Part shown: piece by piece, positions 10,262 through 19,800 of the stretch
How the letters are laid out: the number at the start of each line of letters is the position of its first letter
Position numbering within the stretch: the stretch's first letter is position 1
Assembly (NCBI RefSeq): GCF_024346995.1
Contig: NZ_AP024887.1
Coordinates: 1,798,001 to 1,862,000, forward strand
Direction: 5' to 3'
Length of the DNA stretch: 64,000 bases
Origin: Vibrio palustris
Lineage (GTDB): Bacteria > Pseudomonadota > Gammaproteobacteria > Enterobacterales > Vibrionaceae
Program-made: the position numbers and the translations under genes
Notes under the pieces: model-generated
Databases searched by the model: none
What the model was told of the DNA's origin: nothing
Seen by the model: the letters and a program-made list of their open reading frames with translations, nothing else

Positions 10262-10290
10262 ATTCTACATAAATTGATCTTTTTCATAAA
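10262..10290 (-). promoter_or_regulatory. Predicted sigma-70 promoter of glyA
   Basis: On the minus strand TTTATG (10290-10285) and TAGAAT (10267-10262) are 17 bases apart. The start point would fall around 10255, directly upstream of the PurR box. Confidence 0.55.
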
Positions 10291-10690
10291 GCACTAATTA
10301 CCGAAATTATGAGGCAATTTTTTCACTGTTATAACCAGCTTCTACCATTATGATAAATAAGAGCTTAATACTCTAAAGAATCCTAAGTGATAAATTAGCG
10401 CTTTGCTCATAAGAGCACAACCATTAGAGCACTTTATATTGCGATGCCTGCGCTATATAGAGAAAAAATCATCAACACCACATTAAAATTGCACAGTCAC
10501 AAGGGGTTATGCCAGAGATGAGCTATTTTTAACTCATTAACACGCACTCAGTACGATAAAGTAACGGGAAGTTATTCACTGATTCTGCTCATCTTTCTCG
10601 TCCCCTTCTTGATTGACTCGCTGAAAAGTTGATCAATAACACGCAACTTTGTCCAAAAAGACAGCGCTTGGTGCGAAAAACCAAAAAAAG
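10291..10690. other. Gene-free stretch between glyA and the tRNA-Tyr array
   Basis: About 400 bases, AT-rich, with no ORF I trust, no obvious hairpin-plus-T-run and no recognised RNA motif. It probably carries upstream control for the divergent glyA and tRNA promoters. I see nothing further in it. Confidence 0.5.
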
Positions 10691-10692
10691 GG

Positions 10693-10720
10693 TTTACAGC
10701 CTCAAACAGTTTGCTATGAT
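10693..10720 (+). promoter_or_regulatory. Promoter of the tRNA-Tyr array
   Basis: TTTACA (10693-10698) and TATGAT (10715-10720) with 16 bases between. A GC-rich discriminator (CGCCCCGC) follows, typical of stringently controlled stable-RNA promoters. It sits about 58 bases before the first tRNA. Confidence 0.75.
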
Positions 10721-10777
10721 TCGCCCCGCACTTGAGGGATGAGTTGGGAAAACATTCTTTAAGTATAAAAATCTCCT

Positions 10778-10862
<85 letters not shown>

Positions 10863-10932
10863 TATTTTCTTCGTAAGAAGAGCACTTGATTGATTGCGTT
10901 GGGAAAACGTCAGTTAAGTATAAAAACCTCCT

Positions 10933-11017
<85 letters not shown>

Positions 11018-11086
11018 TATTTCTTCGTAAGAAGATCACTTGATTGATTGCGTTGGGAAAACGTCAGTTAAGTATAAAAATCTCCT

Positions 11087-11171
<85 letters not shown>

Positions 11172-11239
11172 TATTTCTTCGTAAGAAGAGCACTTGATTG
11201 ATTGCGTTGGGAAAACGTCAGTTAAGTATAAAACCTCCT

Positions 11240-11324
<85 letters not shown>

Positions 11325-11330
11325 TATATA

Positions 11331-11360
11331 AAAAAACCAGCTCAGTGAGCTGGTTTTTTT
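11331..11360 (+). terminator. Terminator of the tRNA-Tyr array
   Basis: Stem AACCAGCTC / GAGCTGGTT with a 3-base loop, flanked by A6 and T7. Confidence 0.9.
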
Positions 11361-11466
11361 ATACCTGTCAGACACTCAACACCTCTATTAACCCGCAATC
11401 ACAATATAAAGACCGCCACGATATAAAAACGGCGTATTGTCATTCATTCTTAGAGACGTCTGGATC

Positions 11467-11495
11467 AAAAAAGGCCACTGACTGTGGCCTTTTTA
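11467..11495. terminator. Intrinsic terminator downstream of gmhB
   Basis: Stem AAAAAGGCCAC / GTGGCCTTTTT with loop TGACT. It can act for leftward gmhB and as a backstop for the tRNA array. Confidence 0.8.
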
Positions 11496-11534
11496 TCAAT
11501 AACCCAATACCGATTTACCAGCGCTTCATAAAGA

Positions 11535-12086
11535 CTAGTTATCTAAGTAATCAGGAACTTGAACAATGCTATCCAATACTGTGTTTGCTAGCGCTTCACC
11601 TTGTTCTGTAATGGGCTTTCCTGTACGGACAAGAATCTTAGTCCCGACGCCTGCCGCTTCTGCTGCCATCATGTCTTCCGCTTTATCGCCGATCATAACG
11701 GAGTTGGCCATATCGATACTTAAAAAATCCCGCGCGGAGAAAAACATCCCCGGTTTAGGTTTACGACATTCACAGTCTTGTTTGTATTCACCGAGACCAA
11801 ACTCAGCATGATGTGGGCAGTAATAAATACCATCTAAAGCCACACCATGATCTTCAAAGTTCCAATCCATCCACTGCGTCAGCGATAAAAAGCGATCTTC
11901 ACTGAATTTACCTCGAGCGATTCCCGATTGGTTAGTCACCAATACCAGTAAATACCCTTTATCCTGCAGTTTACGCGCTGCATCAAATACCCCATCGATA
12001 AACTCGAAATCATGCTCATCATGGACATAGCCGTGATCCACGTTGATCACACCGTCACGGTCTAAAAATACTGCTGGTTTTGCCAA
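11535..12086 (-). CDS. gmhB: D,D-heptose 1,7-bisphosphate phosphatase
   Basis: HAD-superfamily phosphatase that removes the 7-phosphate in ADP-heptose synthesis for the lipopolysaccharide inner core. The N-terminal catalytic motif is FLDRDGVIN (DxDG). Next come [10 protein letters not shown] (HAD motif II) and the Zn-binding loop [20 protein letters not shown] with its Cys/His set. Motif IV is MIGDKAEDM. At 183 residues it is normal for the family. In many genomes gmhB sits just ahead of the metNIQ importer, as here, although the two are read in opposite directions. Confidence 0.95.
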   Translation of the reverse strand: MAKPAVFLDRDGVINVDHGYVHDEHDFEFIDGVFDAARKLQDKGYLLVLVTNQSGIARGKFSEDRFLSLTQWMDWNFEDHGVALDGIYYCPHHAEFGLGEYKQDCECRKPKPGMFFSARDFLSIDMANSVMIGDKAEDMMAAEAAGVGTKILVRTGKPITEQGEALANTVLDSIVQVPDYLDN

Positions 12087-12188
12087 AATGACTCTCTCAA
12101 TTGAGCGATAAGAAGTCTTATAATTATTGCATAGCTTATTTCTTTCATCACTATCAAATGATCGATCAGCGCGGATAATTTTTCGTTT

Positions 12189-12204
12189 AGACGTCTAGAC
12201 GTAA
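12189..12204 (+). promoter_or_regulatory. Tandem MetJ (met) boxes
   Basis: AGACGTCT (12189-12196, perfect consensus) is directly followed by AGACGTAA (12197-12204, 6 of 8). Adjacent 8-bp met boxes bind MetJ-SAM cooperatively. They lie 133 bases upstream of metN, just before a TTGACT-17-TAGGAT promoter candidate (12214-12242). Confidence 0.85.
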
Positions 12205-12213
12205 AAATACCTA

Positions 12214-12242
12214 TTGACTTGAATACCTATAACTCATAGGAT
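12214..12242 (+). promoter_or_regulatory. Candidate metNIQ promoter
   Basis: TTGACT (12214-12219) and TAGGAT (12237-12242) are 17 bases apart. The MetJ boxes end 9 bases upstream of the -35. The -10 is weak, so this is a candidate only. Confidence 0.45.
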
Positions 12243-12336
12243 TCTTATCTAGCTATTAAGCAATACAGCATAATATTCTGTGAGACGATATCGCAGCTAA
12301 CATAGGGTTTTTACTGCTCCCTGCACAGGTTTTTAC

Positions 12337-13374
12337 ATGATTGAAATAACGAATGTTAATAAGGTTTTCTACCAAGGCGAAACGGAAATTCCCGCTTTAG
12401 TAGACATTAATCTTCAAATATCACAAGGCACGATTTTTGGTGTCATAGGCTCTTCAGGTGCAGGGAAAAGTACTCTGATTCGCTGCGTTAACATGCTAGA
12501 GCGTCCGACTACGGGTTCGGTCGTTGTTGATGGAACAGATTTAACGCAATTGAATGCTCAGCAATTATCGAATGCTCGTCGTAATATCGGTATGATATTT
12601 CAGCACTTTAACTTGCTTTCATCACGCACGGTGTTTGGTAATGTGGCGCTACCATTAGAGCTTGCCAATAAAAGCGATGCGGACATCGAGGCAAAAGTTG
12701 CCGAGTTACTTGATTTAGTCGGTTTGGCAGATAAACGTAACACATACCCAGCCAATTTAAGTGGTGGGCAAAAGCAGCGTGTTGCTATTGCGAGAGCCCT
12801 TGCATCCGATCCAAAAGTATTGTTATGTGATGAAGCCACCAGCGCGCTTGACCCTGCGACAACTCAATCGATTTTAGCACTGCTAAAAGAAATTAACCGT
12901 CGCTTAAATATTACTATCTTATTGATTACGCATGAGATGGATGTTGTAAAAAGCATCTGCCATGAAGTCGCTATCATTGGTGGCGGTAAACTGGTTGAAA
13001 AAGGCACCGTTGGCGATATTTTTGCGTATCCAAAAACAGAGCTAGCACACCAATTTATACGCTCAACCTTAGATCTTTCACTGCCTGATGATATTGCCGA
13101 ACGTTTACGTGTGGCACATAGCGAAGGCTCTCATCCATTGATTCGCTTAGAATTTACTGGTGCGAGTGTCGATGCTCCGGTGGTCTCGCAGGTATCTAGA
13201 CAATTTAATATCGATGTCAGTATTTTGAACTCTGACCTTGATTATACAGGTGGCGTGAAATTCGGCATGATGCTCGCGGAAATGCAAGGCGATCAAGCCA
13301 ATACGGAAGCTGCAATTCAATTTATTCGCGACAACAAAGTTAAAGTAGAAGTACTGGGGTACCTCAATGCATGA
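12337..13374 (+). CDS. metN: Methionine ABC importer ATPase MetN
   Basis: ATPase subunit of the high-affinity D/L-methionine importer. Walker [10 protein letters not shown] lies near residues 38-46, the ABC signature LSGGQKQRV near 140, and Walker [14 protein letters not shown] near 161. A C-terminal NIL regulatory domain (about residues 265-345) binds methionine and inhibits transport when the cell is replete. The 345-residue length is typical. The gene overlaps metI by 8 bases and lies behind tandem MetJ boxes. Confidence 0.97.
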   Translation: MIEITNVNKVFYQGETEIPALVDINLQISQGTIFGVIGSSGAGKSTLIRCVNMLERPTTGSVVVDGTDLTQLNAQQLSNARRNIGMIFQHFNLLSSRTVFGNVALPLELANKSDADIEAKVAELLDLVGLADKRNTYPANLSGGQKQRVAIARALASDPKVLLCDEATSALDPATTQSILALLKEINRRLNITILLITHEMDVVKSICHEVAIIGGGKLVEKGTVGDIFAYPKTELAHQFIRSTLDLSLPDDIAERLRVAHSEGSHPLIRLEFTGASVDAPVVSQVSRQFNIDVSILNSDLDYTGGVKFGMMLAEMQGDQANTEAAIQFIRDNKVKVEVLGYLNA

Positions 13375-14038
13375 TCTTATTTCATGGGTATCACAAAATA
13401 GTGATCTCATTCTAACTGCAACGTGGGAAACCATTTATATGGTATTAGCATCGGGAATCATTGGATTCGCCGTTGGTATTCCACTTGGGGTGGTGTTACA
13501 TACCACCAAAAAAGGCGGCCTACTTGAGAATAATCAAGTCAATCTTGCACTAGGCGCGATTGTTAATATTGGACGTTCGGTGCCCTTTCTTGTACTGATG
13601 GTCGCCATCATCCCAGTCACTAAACTGCTGGTCGGTACCTTTATTGGCACCACTGCCACTATTGTCCCATTGACCATTGGTGCTATTCCGTTCGTCGCCC
13701 GTTTGATCGAAGGCGCCCTAATGGAAGTCCCATCTGGGTTGATTGAAGCGGCTCAATCGATGGGCGCTAGCCAACTGCAAATTATTTATAAAGTACTCCT
13801 ACCAGAAGCAATGCCGAGTATTGTAAACACCATTACCGTCACCTTGGTGACATTGGTCAGTTACTCCGCAATGGCGGGGACCGTGGGTGGCGGCGGCCTA
13901 GGTGATGTTGCGATCCGCTATGGTTACTATCGATATGATATCGTTATTATGGCAGTAACAGTCATCATGCTGATCGTTTTAGTACAAGTTATACAATCAT
14001 TAGGTGATGCAATCGTCCGTAGAGTCGATCACCGATAA
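13367..14038 (+). CDS. metI: Methionine ABC importer permease MetI
   Basis: Membrane subunit of the MetNIQ importer; 223 residues with about five membrane helices. The EAA coupling loop ([27 protein letters not shown] is the region) contacts MetN. The start overlaps metN by 8 bases, so translation is likely coupled. metQ follows after 37 bases. Confidence 0.96.
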   Translation: MHDLISWVSQNSDLILTATWETIYMVLASGIIGFAVGIPLGVVLHTTKKGGLLENNQVNLALGAIVNIGRSVPFLVLMVAIIPVTKLLVGTFIGTTATIVPLTIGAIPFVARLIEGALMEVPSGLIEAAQSMGASQLQIIYKVLLPEAMPSIVNTITVTLVTLVSYSAMAGTVGGGGLGDVAIRYGYYRYDIVIMAVTVIMLIVLVQVIQSLGDAIVRRVDHR

Positions 14039-14075
14039 ACTAGAATAAAAATGGATATTTTTACAGGAGATACAT

Positions 14076-14885
14076 ATGAAATTTAATCTAAAAGCATTAT
14101 TAGCGGTTGCGGTAACCGCATCCACTCTCGTTCTAGCTGGCTGTGGTGATGATTCATCGGATCAAAAAACCATTAAAGTGGGCGTGATTGCAGGTTCAGA
14201 AGCTCAAGTTGCAGAGGTGGCTAAAAAAGTAGCGAAAGAAAAATACGATCTTAACGTTAAACTTGTCACGTTTACCGACTACATTACGCCAAACGCCGCG
14301 TTGGCAGATGGCACTGTGGATGCGAACGCATTTCAACATAAACCATACCTAGATCAGCAAATCAAAAGCCGTGGTTACAAATTAGCGATTGCGGGGAATA
14401 CATTACTTTACCCAATTGCTGGCTATTCAAAGAAAATCAAGTCACTAGACGAACTAAAAGAAGGTGACCGCATTGCAGTACCGAACGACCCAACGAACCT
14501 AGGGCGCTCACTTATCTTGCTAGAAAAACAAGGCTTGATAAAACTGCGTGACGGCGCCGGCTTGGAAGCAACTGTACGTGATATCGTATCTAACCCGAAA
14601 AAACTGAAAATTGTTGAGTTGGATGCATCACAACTACCACGCTCTCTTGACGATGTTAGCGTATCGATTATTAACAGCACGTTTGCGAGCTCAATCGATT
14701 TAACGCCAAAAAAAGACGGCCTGTTTGTTGAAAGCAATGATTCGCCTTACGTGAACCTCGTTGTTGCGCGCAAAGACAACGTAGATAGCGAAAAAGTAAA
14801 AGAGTTTGTAAAAGCTTACCAAACTGACGAAGTTTTCCAGGCCGCAAAAAAAGAATTCAAAGGCGGTGTTGTTAAAGGTTGGTAA
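14076..14885 (+). CDS. metQ: Methionine-binding lipoprotein MetQ
   Basis: Periplasmic binding protein of the NlpA/MetQ family that delivers methionine to MetI. A signal peptide with lipobox LAGC gives acylated Cys23, so it is tethered to the inner membrane. Family hallmarks are KVGVIAGSEAQVAEVAKKVAKE, the DGTVDANAFQHKPYLD segment and the C-terminal FKGGVVKGW. It has a good ribosome site (AGGAGA) and ends the met operon. Confidence 0.96.
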   Translation: MKFNLKALLAVAVTASTLVLAGCGDDSSDQKTIKVGVIAGSEAQVAEVAKKVAKEKYDLNVKLVTFTDYITPNAALADGTVDANAFQHKPYLDQQIKSRGYKLAIAGNTLLYPIAGYSKKIKSLDELKEGDRIAVPNDPTNLGRSLILLEKQGLIKLRDGAGLEATVRDIVSNPKKLKIVELDASQLPRSLDDVSVSIINSTFASSIDLTPKKDGLFVESNDSPYVNLVVARKDNVDSEKVKEFVKAYQTDEVFQAAKKEFKGGVVKGW

Positions 14886-14923
14886 TCCCTTAACAACCTA
14901 CAGAGCACGGTGTGTTTGAAAGT

Positions 14924-14953
14924 AAAAAGGTTGGCCAAGTGCCAACCTTTTTT
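14924..14953. terminator. Terminator between metQ and the Zn-ribbon gene
   Basis: Stem AAAAAGGTTGGC / GCCAACCTTTTTT with loop CAAGT. The symmetric A and T flanks suit both convergent genes. Confidence 0.9.
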
Positions 14954-14987
14954 ATTGTACCGTTCACTGCCATCAATTAGCTGAGAA

Positions 14988-15764
14988 TTATTTAAGGTGA
15001 TCCCAAGATATATTGGACACCAAGCGGCATTTATCACATTTAAAGTGAAAAATTTCATGCAGTGGCTCCTCAAGTAACCATTCACCATCACACTTAGGGC
15101 AACGGCGGGCTTGTTCTGACATTAGACTACTTCCTCCTACTCGGTATAAGTAGTAATAGGTCGGTACTTTGGATAGATACTCAATGCGACCACGAAGATC
15201 CCAACCGCGGATAAATAAGTCACTGGTCGTATCACAAATTTCATGAAGCGCCGCGTGTTCTGCTTTACAACTCCCCGCCATTTGGATCTCATCACACGCT
15301 TGCCATTCGGTTTGCCACTTCACAACCGCTTTGTGATCACCATTGAATGTCGGAGTTTGACGATATAAAGGTATCGGTAATAAATCGTCACCGCTGCGTA
15401 ATGGCGAGCAAGTATGTACATACGTCGTGTAAAGCACTTGCCAACTTGGCGTGCCAAAATCAGCAGCTTGCTCTGAGTTCATATCACGCCCCAACAGACG
15501 CACTTGTGGGCCTCTTAAACACGCATCATGTAGACGCTGTAAACATGCTTGAACAAAGTCAGAGTGATTTTTAGGGTGTAAGCTCTCTTGTTCAGGGCAA
15601 ACTGCACGCACTGAAAACTCGCCCTCGCCCATAATCATCGGAAACTCACGACCGAGGACTTGACCATTATATCTTAATGCTTCCATTAAACCGTTTATCG
15701 CTTTATCAACCGCGGTAATGGTAGTGTCGGCAAAACATTCAAATTCTAATTCAACAACATACAT
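14988..15764 (-). CDS. Zn-ribbon-containing protein, DUF2310-like
   Basis: 258-residue protein ending in a zinc ribbon: CPKC, a 17-residue spacer, then CDKC near residues 224-248. The larger N-terminal part has no motif I can tie to an enzyme. It contains HTCSPLRSGDDLLPIPLYR and conserved-looking acidic stretches. It resembles the Zn-ribbon proteins of the DUF2310 family that sit beside syd and queF in vibrios; that family name is from memory and needs a profile search. It lies 7 bases downstream of syd and is likely co-transcribed with it. Nucleic-acid binding has been suggested for the family but is not shown by the sequence. Confidence 0.7.
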   Translation of the reverse strand: MYVVELEFECFADTTITAVDKAINGLMEALRYNGQVLGREFPMIMGEGEFSVRAVCPEQESLHPKNHSDFVQACLQRLHDACLRGPQVRLLGRDMNSEQAADFGTPSWQVLYTTYVHTCSPLRSGDDLLPIPLYRQTPTFNGDHKAVVKWQTEWQACDEIQMAGSCKAEHAALHEICDTTSDLFIRGWDLRGRIEYLSKVPTYYYLYRVGGSSLMSEQARRCPKCDGEWLLEEPLHEIFHFKCDKCRLVSNISWDHLK

Positions 15765-15771
15765 AAATAAT

Positions 15772-16326
15772 TCAGACTACTGGTTGTAGGTGGGTTAAAA
15801 ATTCAGTGAGCGTGTTGGCAAGCGTTCGACGCGTGTCAGTCCCGAGGGTTTCTAACACGACTTCCCCACTGATGTTACAAATTGAGATCACTTGCATATC
15901 ATCATCGGTAGAGGCAATAAATACCGTCGGTTTTTGCTTTAAACGGCGCTGCATCACAAGATGCCCGAGCAGGTTTTCCTGTAATCGTACGAAATCATCG
16001 TCATTCCAGACTTGGAGTAATGTAAGAGGAGTCTCTTCCCATAAAGCAGGAATATCCGCCGAAAATTGGCTACAGTAAAACTCGGTCACATCATCATGTA
16101 ACGTTAGCTCAATTGCGGTTTCTACATTATCAAGATTTGCCATGTAGTGACGTAATACTGGTTGCCAATAGACACAACTTTGAGTTTTACGCTGTACGCA
16201 TACCGATTCTAAATCAATCAATTCCTGATTGCTTGGTAATTGATCATACATGGCTTGGCATTGTTCAACGTATCGCTGACTAAAGTGATACAATGCGCCT
16301 GCTGACTGAGCCATTGTGTTTTCCAT
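15772..16326 (-). CDS. syd: SecY-interacting protein Syd
   Basis: Syd binds SecY at the inner membrane and is thought to monitor translocon quality. The 184-residue protein shares [10 protein letters not shown], the [26 protein letters not shown] block and [17 protein letters not shown] with E. coli Syd (181 residues). The ATG at 16326 has AGGGGA eight bases upstream, better than the in-frame ATG four codons in. It is divergent from queF. Confidence 0.95.
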   Translation of the reverse strand: MENTMAQSAGALYHFSQRYVEQCQAMYDQLPSNQELIDLESVCVQRKTQSCVYWQPVLRHYMANLDNVETAIELTLHDDVTEFYCSQFSADIPALWEETPLTLLQVWNDDDFVRLQENLLGHLVMQRRLKQKPTVFIASTDDDMQVISICNISGEVVLETLGTDTRRTLANTLTEFLTHLQPVV

Positions 16327-16411
16327 GTTTCATTTCCCCTATGGTGAATAATGACAGTGGCATCGAGATTGCGTAAAATTCCCTGTATTCTAATCGAAGT
16401 AACGATAAAAA

Positions 16412-17257
16412 ATGAGTAAATATTCTGACGCTAAAGAGTTAACAGGCTTAACTTTAGGTAAAGGCACCGCTTATACCTCTCACTATGACGTAACCCTATT
16501 ACAAGGTGTACCTCGTAGCTTAAACCGCGACGACCTAAACTTGGGAACTGAACTCCCATTCAAAGGCTGTGATGTATGGACGCTGTATGAACTTTCCTGG
16601 CTAAACCAACGAGGTCTGCCGCAAGTGGCCGTCGCGCAGGCAACATTACCGGCGACTAGCCCAAACTTGATCGAATCGAAATCGTTTAAGCTATACCTTA
16701 ATAGTTTTAATCAAACGCGATTTTCTTCTATCGATGACGTGCGTCAAACATTAGTCAACGATCTCTCTGCCTGTGCCGGAGAAGCGGTTAGCGTGGAAAT
16801 ATTCCCCGTTACGCACTTTACTAATCAGCCGATTGTAAACATGCAAGGGGAAAATATCGATGACCAAGATATCGAGATAACCCACTACGAATTTGATGAG
16901 AACCTCTTACAAGGGGCAACCAACGATATGGTTGTGACTGAGCGCCTCAATAGCCACCTACTCAAATCAAACTGCTTAATCACCAGTCAACCAGATTGGG
17001 GGAGCGTTGAAATTCGCTATACAGGAAAGCAAATCGACCGTGAAGCGTTGCTGCGCTATCTGGTGTCTTTTAGAGAACACAATGAGTTTCATGAACAGTG
17101 TGTGGAGCGTATCTTCACCGATATTCAACGGTTTTGCCAGCCAGACTCGCTAACCGTATATGCGCGTTATACTCGCCGTGGTGGATTAGATATTAATCCG
17201 TTCCGTTCGACTCATAATCTGGGTCCGACTCATAACTATCGCTTAGCTCGTCAATAA
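16412..17257 (+). CDS. queF: NADPH-dependent preQ0 reductase QueF
   Basis: QueF reduces the nitrile of 7-cyano-7-deazaguanine (preQ0) to preQ1 for tRNA queuosine, relevant to the GUN tRNAs including tRNA-Tyr found in this window. This is the two-domain (YqfG/QueF type II) form of 281 residues. The NADPH motif [16 protein letters not shown] is present, and the nucleophilic cysteine that makes the thioimide is Cys188 in [12 protein letters not shown]. The C-terminal [12 protein letters not shown] is also conserved. A TPR protein gene follows after 18 bases. Confidence 0.96.
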   Translation: MSKYSDAKELTGLTLGKGTAYTSHYDVTLLQGVPRSLNRDDLNLGTELPFKGCDVWTLYELSWLNQRGLPQVAVAQATLPATSPNLIESKSFKLYLNSFNQTRFSSIDDVRQTLVNDLSACAGEAVSVEIFPVTHFTNQPIVNMQGENIDDQDIEITHYEFDENLLQGATNDMVVTERLNSHLLKSNCLITSQPDWGSVEIRYTGKQIDREALLRYLVSFREHNEFHEQCVERIFTDIQRFCQPDSLTVYARYTRRGGLDINPFRSTHNLGPTHNYRLARQ

Positions 17258-17275
17258 CAAGGACGGTATTCACCC

Positions 17276-19540
17276 ATGAGCAATTTTCGCTGGCAACCTT
17301 GGCTAATACTTTTTTTCCTGACGATATCACAATGGGCTCAGGCGGATATATCCGCCTATCCTCCATTGCGAGACGCAGAAAAACTGGTTGAACTTTCACC
17401 GAAACAAGCGAAGAAGCTAGTCAGCGATTATCTCTCGCAGCGCCGTCTAACCGAGTCTCAAGAGAAAACACCAACAACGATTGCGCGTGATGAATCTGAC
17501 ACCCAAGTGCGTAGTCCACGTAACAGTATTAATGCCTTACAAGTTCTTGCAGAAGCGGAATTCAATTTACATGACCTGAGCGGCGCCTTTAATTCCATTC
17601 ATCAGGCCCGTGCTTTGGCTGAGCGCTTCGGTTTATCTTACAAAGGGCTAGAAGTAGAGTTACTGGCCGCACGTTTGCACTGGCGTCACACCCAGAGTGC
17701 AGCTGCGGCCAATCAACGACTCGATAATATTACGAGCACATTCGACGGACTGAAAGGTCATGATCATATCGCTCGTTCGATAAACTATAAAATTAATATG
17801 TTACGGGCAGAAGTCGCCTCTCATGCAGGGCTGATGAAAAAAGCGAATACTCTATTTGCGAAACAACAAGAGTTTATCACCTCTACTCACTCACCAAGCA
17901 CCGAAATTCAGTACTATATTGTCATCGGCAAACATTATTTGACTCACGAGCAATATAATATGGCCTTATCTGAACTATTACGTGCCTATTGGATTGCTGT
18001 CGAGCATAGCTCTGGTGCTTTACTCGCCAAAACTAATGCGCTACTCGGGCGTCTATTTTTTGAACGCCGCGTACTCGATAAAGCCATTATTTATTATTCT
18101 CAATCTGCTGATTTTTATGGTAAGTATCAACACTCACCACTCATCAGTGGCGTGCTCAAACGTATGGGAGATATTTATTACCTACAAGGTAAATATAATC
18201 TCGCATTAGTGCATTACTTCAATGCGATTGACCATGAAAATAACGACCAAAACCTAAACCATATCATTGAGACACGTCTGGCTCTTGCCGACACCTATTT
18301 AGAGCTTTATAACTATCCATTAGCCGCGCAATATTTACACCGTGCAGAACAACTATTGGAATCGAGCAATACCTCAGTATTAAAAGCTCAAGCGGCCTTA
18401 TTAAAAGCGGGTCTCGCGTTTCATGAAAAAGACACCAAAAATGTCATTAACTTTGCTCAAAACGCGTTAACGATTAGCCGCCACGTCAATAATAACGCAT
18501 TAGAAAGCAAAGCATATTTATTACTTTCCCGCGGGTTTGAACAATCTGGGCAGTTTAAAAAAGCCCTACAAAACATGAAGTACCACAACCGACTGGCGCA
18601 ACTTAATCAAGAAAAGCTTAACCGAATTAGTGAAGATGCCTTTCGTCAACAAAAAGAGTTTGTTGAACAGACATTACATATGTCAGGACAAGAGCAACAG
18701 TTAAAAACACTCAAACGCGAATACAGTAAGTTTCAGAAATTAGCGTTTGCTTTATTCATTGCAGCCTCAATTTTGTTGCTCTTCATGCTGCGCCGTGGCC
18801 ATATTATTCAAAGACAAAAAGATGAAATAGAAGAACTCAATAACAGTTTATTTACACACTCGCGTTCACAGCTACGTAATTTACGCATGCTTAACGCTAA
18901 GCTTGCGACCTCATTAGAAAAAAGTAGTCGTAGCTTTGAAGAGTGGCATATTGGTGAGCTGATTGATGAACCCTTGAATGACCGCCTACGCTTTGTCATG
19001 ATTGATATACCTTTTCTTGGCAATATGTACCTACAGCAAGGGTACAGTGGCGGACTAGAAATGGAACATGAGTTCGGTCTATTTCTTAAATCCAAACTCA
19101 CAGAAGAACAAAGAATCTATCATTTCTCAGATTCTAACCTACTCTACATAGAACGTAACAGCGATCGCGAGCAGCCCGCAGAAGCAGTTGTCGAACGTAT
19201 TCAAGGCTGGATCAATGAGTTTGAAGCAGACAGAGAGATCAATAGAAATATCAGCGTAGGCATTGCTGATTATCCTTTTTTACCGCGTGCATACACCGCT
19301 ATTAATGATAAAGAGTTACTCGATATATTATTAATGGCAACGGAACTCGCTCAGAAATTGAACCAACAAGATAATGGTAGCCATTGGGCTTATTTCCGAG
19401 CCATTGACAATGCGCCGGCGGCCAGTTTCGCGTCGAATGACATGCGTCGTTCTTGCTTGCACGCCATTGCGCAAGGCGTAGTAAAAGTCCATTCATCGTG
19501 TACAGATGAACAAACACTAAAACGATTTTTGCAGTATTAA
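17276..19540 (+). CDS. TPR membrane protein with degenerate GGDEF-like domain
   Basis: A 754-residue membrane protein. The signal sequence (about residues 4-23, ending AQA-D) is followed by a helical, TPR-like region (about 75-440) with repeats such as ALAERFGLSYKGLEVELLAARL and NLALVHYFNAIDHE. The TPRs are probably periplasmic. A charged coiled-coil, one membrane helix at about 490-508 (LAFALFIAASILLLFML) and a second coiled-coil come next. The C-terminal ~190 residues look like a GGDEF fold (INRNISVGIADYPF matches the late beta strand) but no GGDEF signature is visible. It is probably a receptor rather than an enzyme. The following gene is also GGDEF-type. Confidence 0.7.
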   Translation: MSNFRWQPWLILFFLTISQWAQADISAYPPLRDAEKLVELSPKQAKKLVSDYLSQRRLTESQEKTPTTIARDESDTQVRSPRNSINALQVLAEAEFNLHDLSGAFNSIHQARALAERFGLSYKGLEVELLAARLHWRHTQSAAAANQRLDNITSTFDGLKGHDHIARSINYKINMLRAEVASHAGLMKKANTLFAKQQEFITSTHSPSTEIQYYIVIGKHYLTHEQYNMALSELLRAYWIAVEHSSGALLAKTNALLGRLFFERRVLDKAIIYYSQSADFYGKYQHSPLISGVLKRMGDIYYLQGKYNLALVHYFNAIDHENNDQNLNHIIETRLALADTYLELYNYPLAAQYLHRAEQLLESSNTSVLKAQAALLKAGLAFHEKDTKNVINFAQNALTISRHVNNNALESKAYLLLSRGFEQSGQFKKALQNMKYHNRLAQLNQEKLNRISEDAFRQQKEFVEQTLHMSGQEQQLKTLKREYSKFQKLAFALFIAASILLLFMLRRGHIIQRQKDEIEELNNSLFTHSRSQLRNLRMLNAKLATSLEKSSRSFEEWHIGELIDEPLNDRLRFVMIDIPFLGNMYLQQGYSGGLEMEHEFGLFLKSKLTEEQRIYHFSDSNLLYIERNSDREQPAEAVVERIQGWINEFEADREINRNISVGIADYPFLPRAYTAINDKELLDILLMATELAQKLNQQDNGSHWAYFRAIDNAPAASFASNDMRRSCLHAIAQGVVKVHSSCTDEQTLKRFLQY

Positions 19541-19800
19541 GTTGTTTTTGCCCACTCGAATTGATAATTTGAAAAATAACGACTTTTGTTATTCATCACG
19601 CCCTGACTTCGTGTAATAATAGACTCGGTTATTTATGCGGCTAATGCATGATATTTAAAGATTTATAGAATCACCCTAGAGCTCGCTATCCGTATTTAAC
19701 GAGCCAAATAAATGATATTTTCCGTCGCAACCACGACGTGTATTCATTGAGCACACCTTTGTTAACGCTCATTTCTCATGCTGTAATGGAGCACTTTTCA
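19541..19800. other. Intergenic region ahead of the GGDEF gene
   Basis: 260 bases with no clear ORF or terminator. It presumably holds the promoter for the GGDEF gene. An upstream GTG at 19738 is in frame with that gene but lacks a ribosome site. Confidence 0.5.

Noticed and set aside
16327..16411. preQ1 riboswitch upstream of queF
   Set aside because: The 85-base gap is shared with the divergent syd gene, and I could not find the conserved pseudoknot tail.
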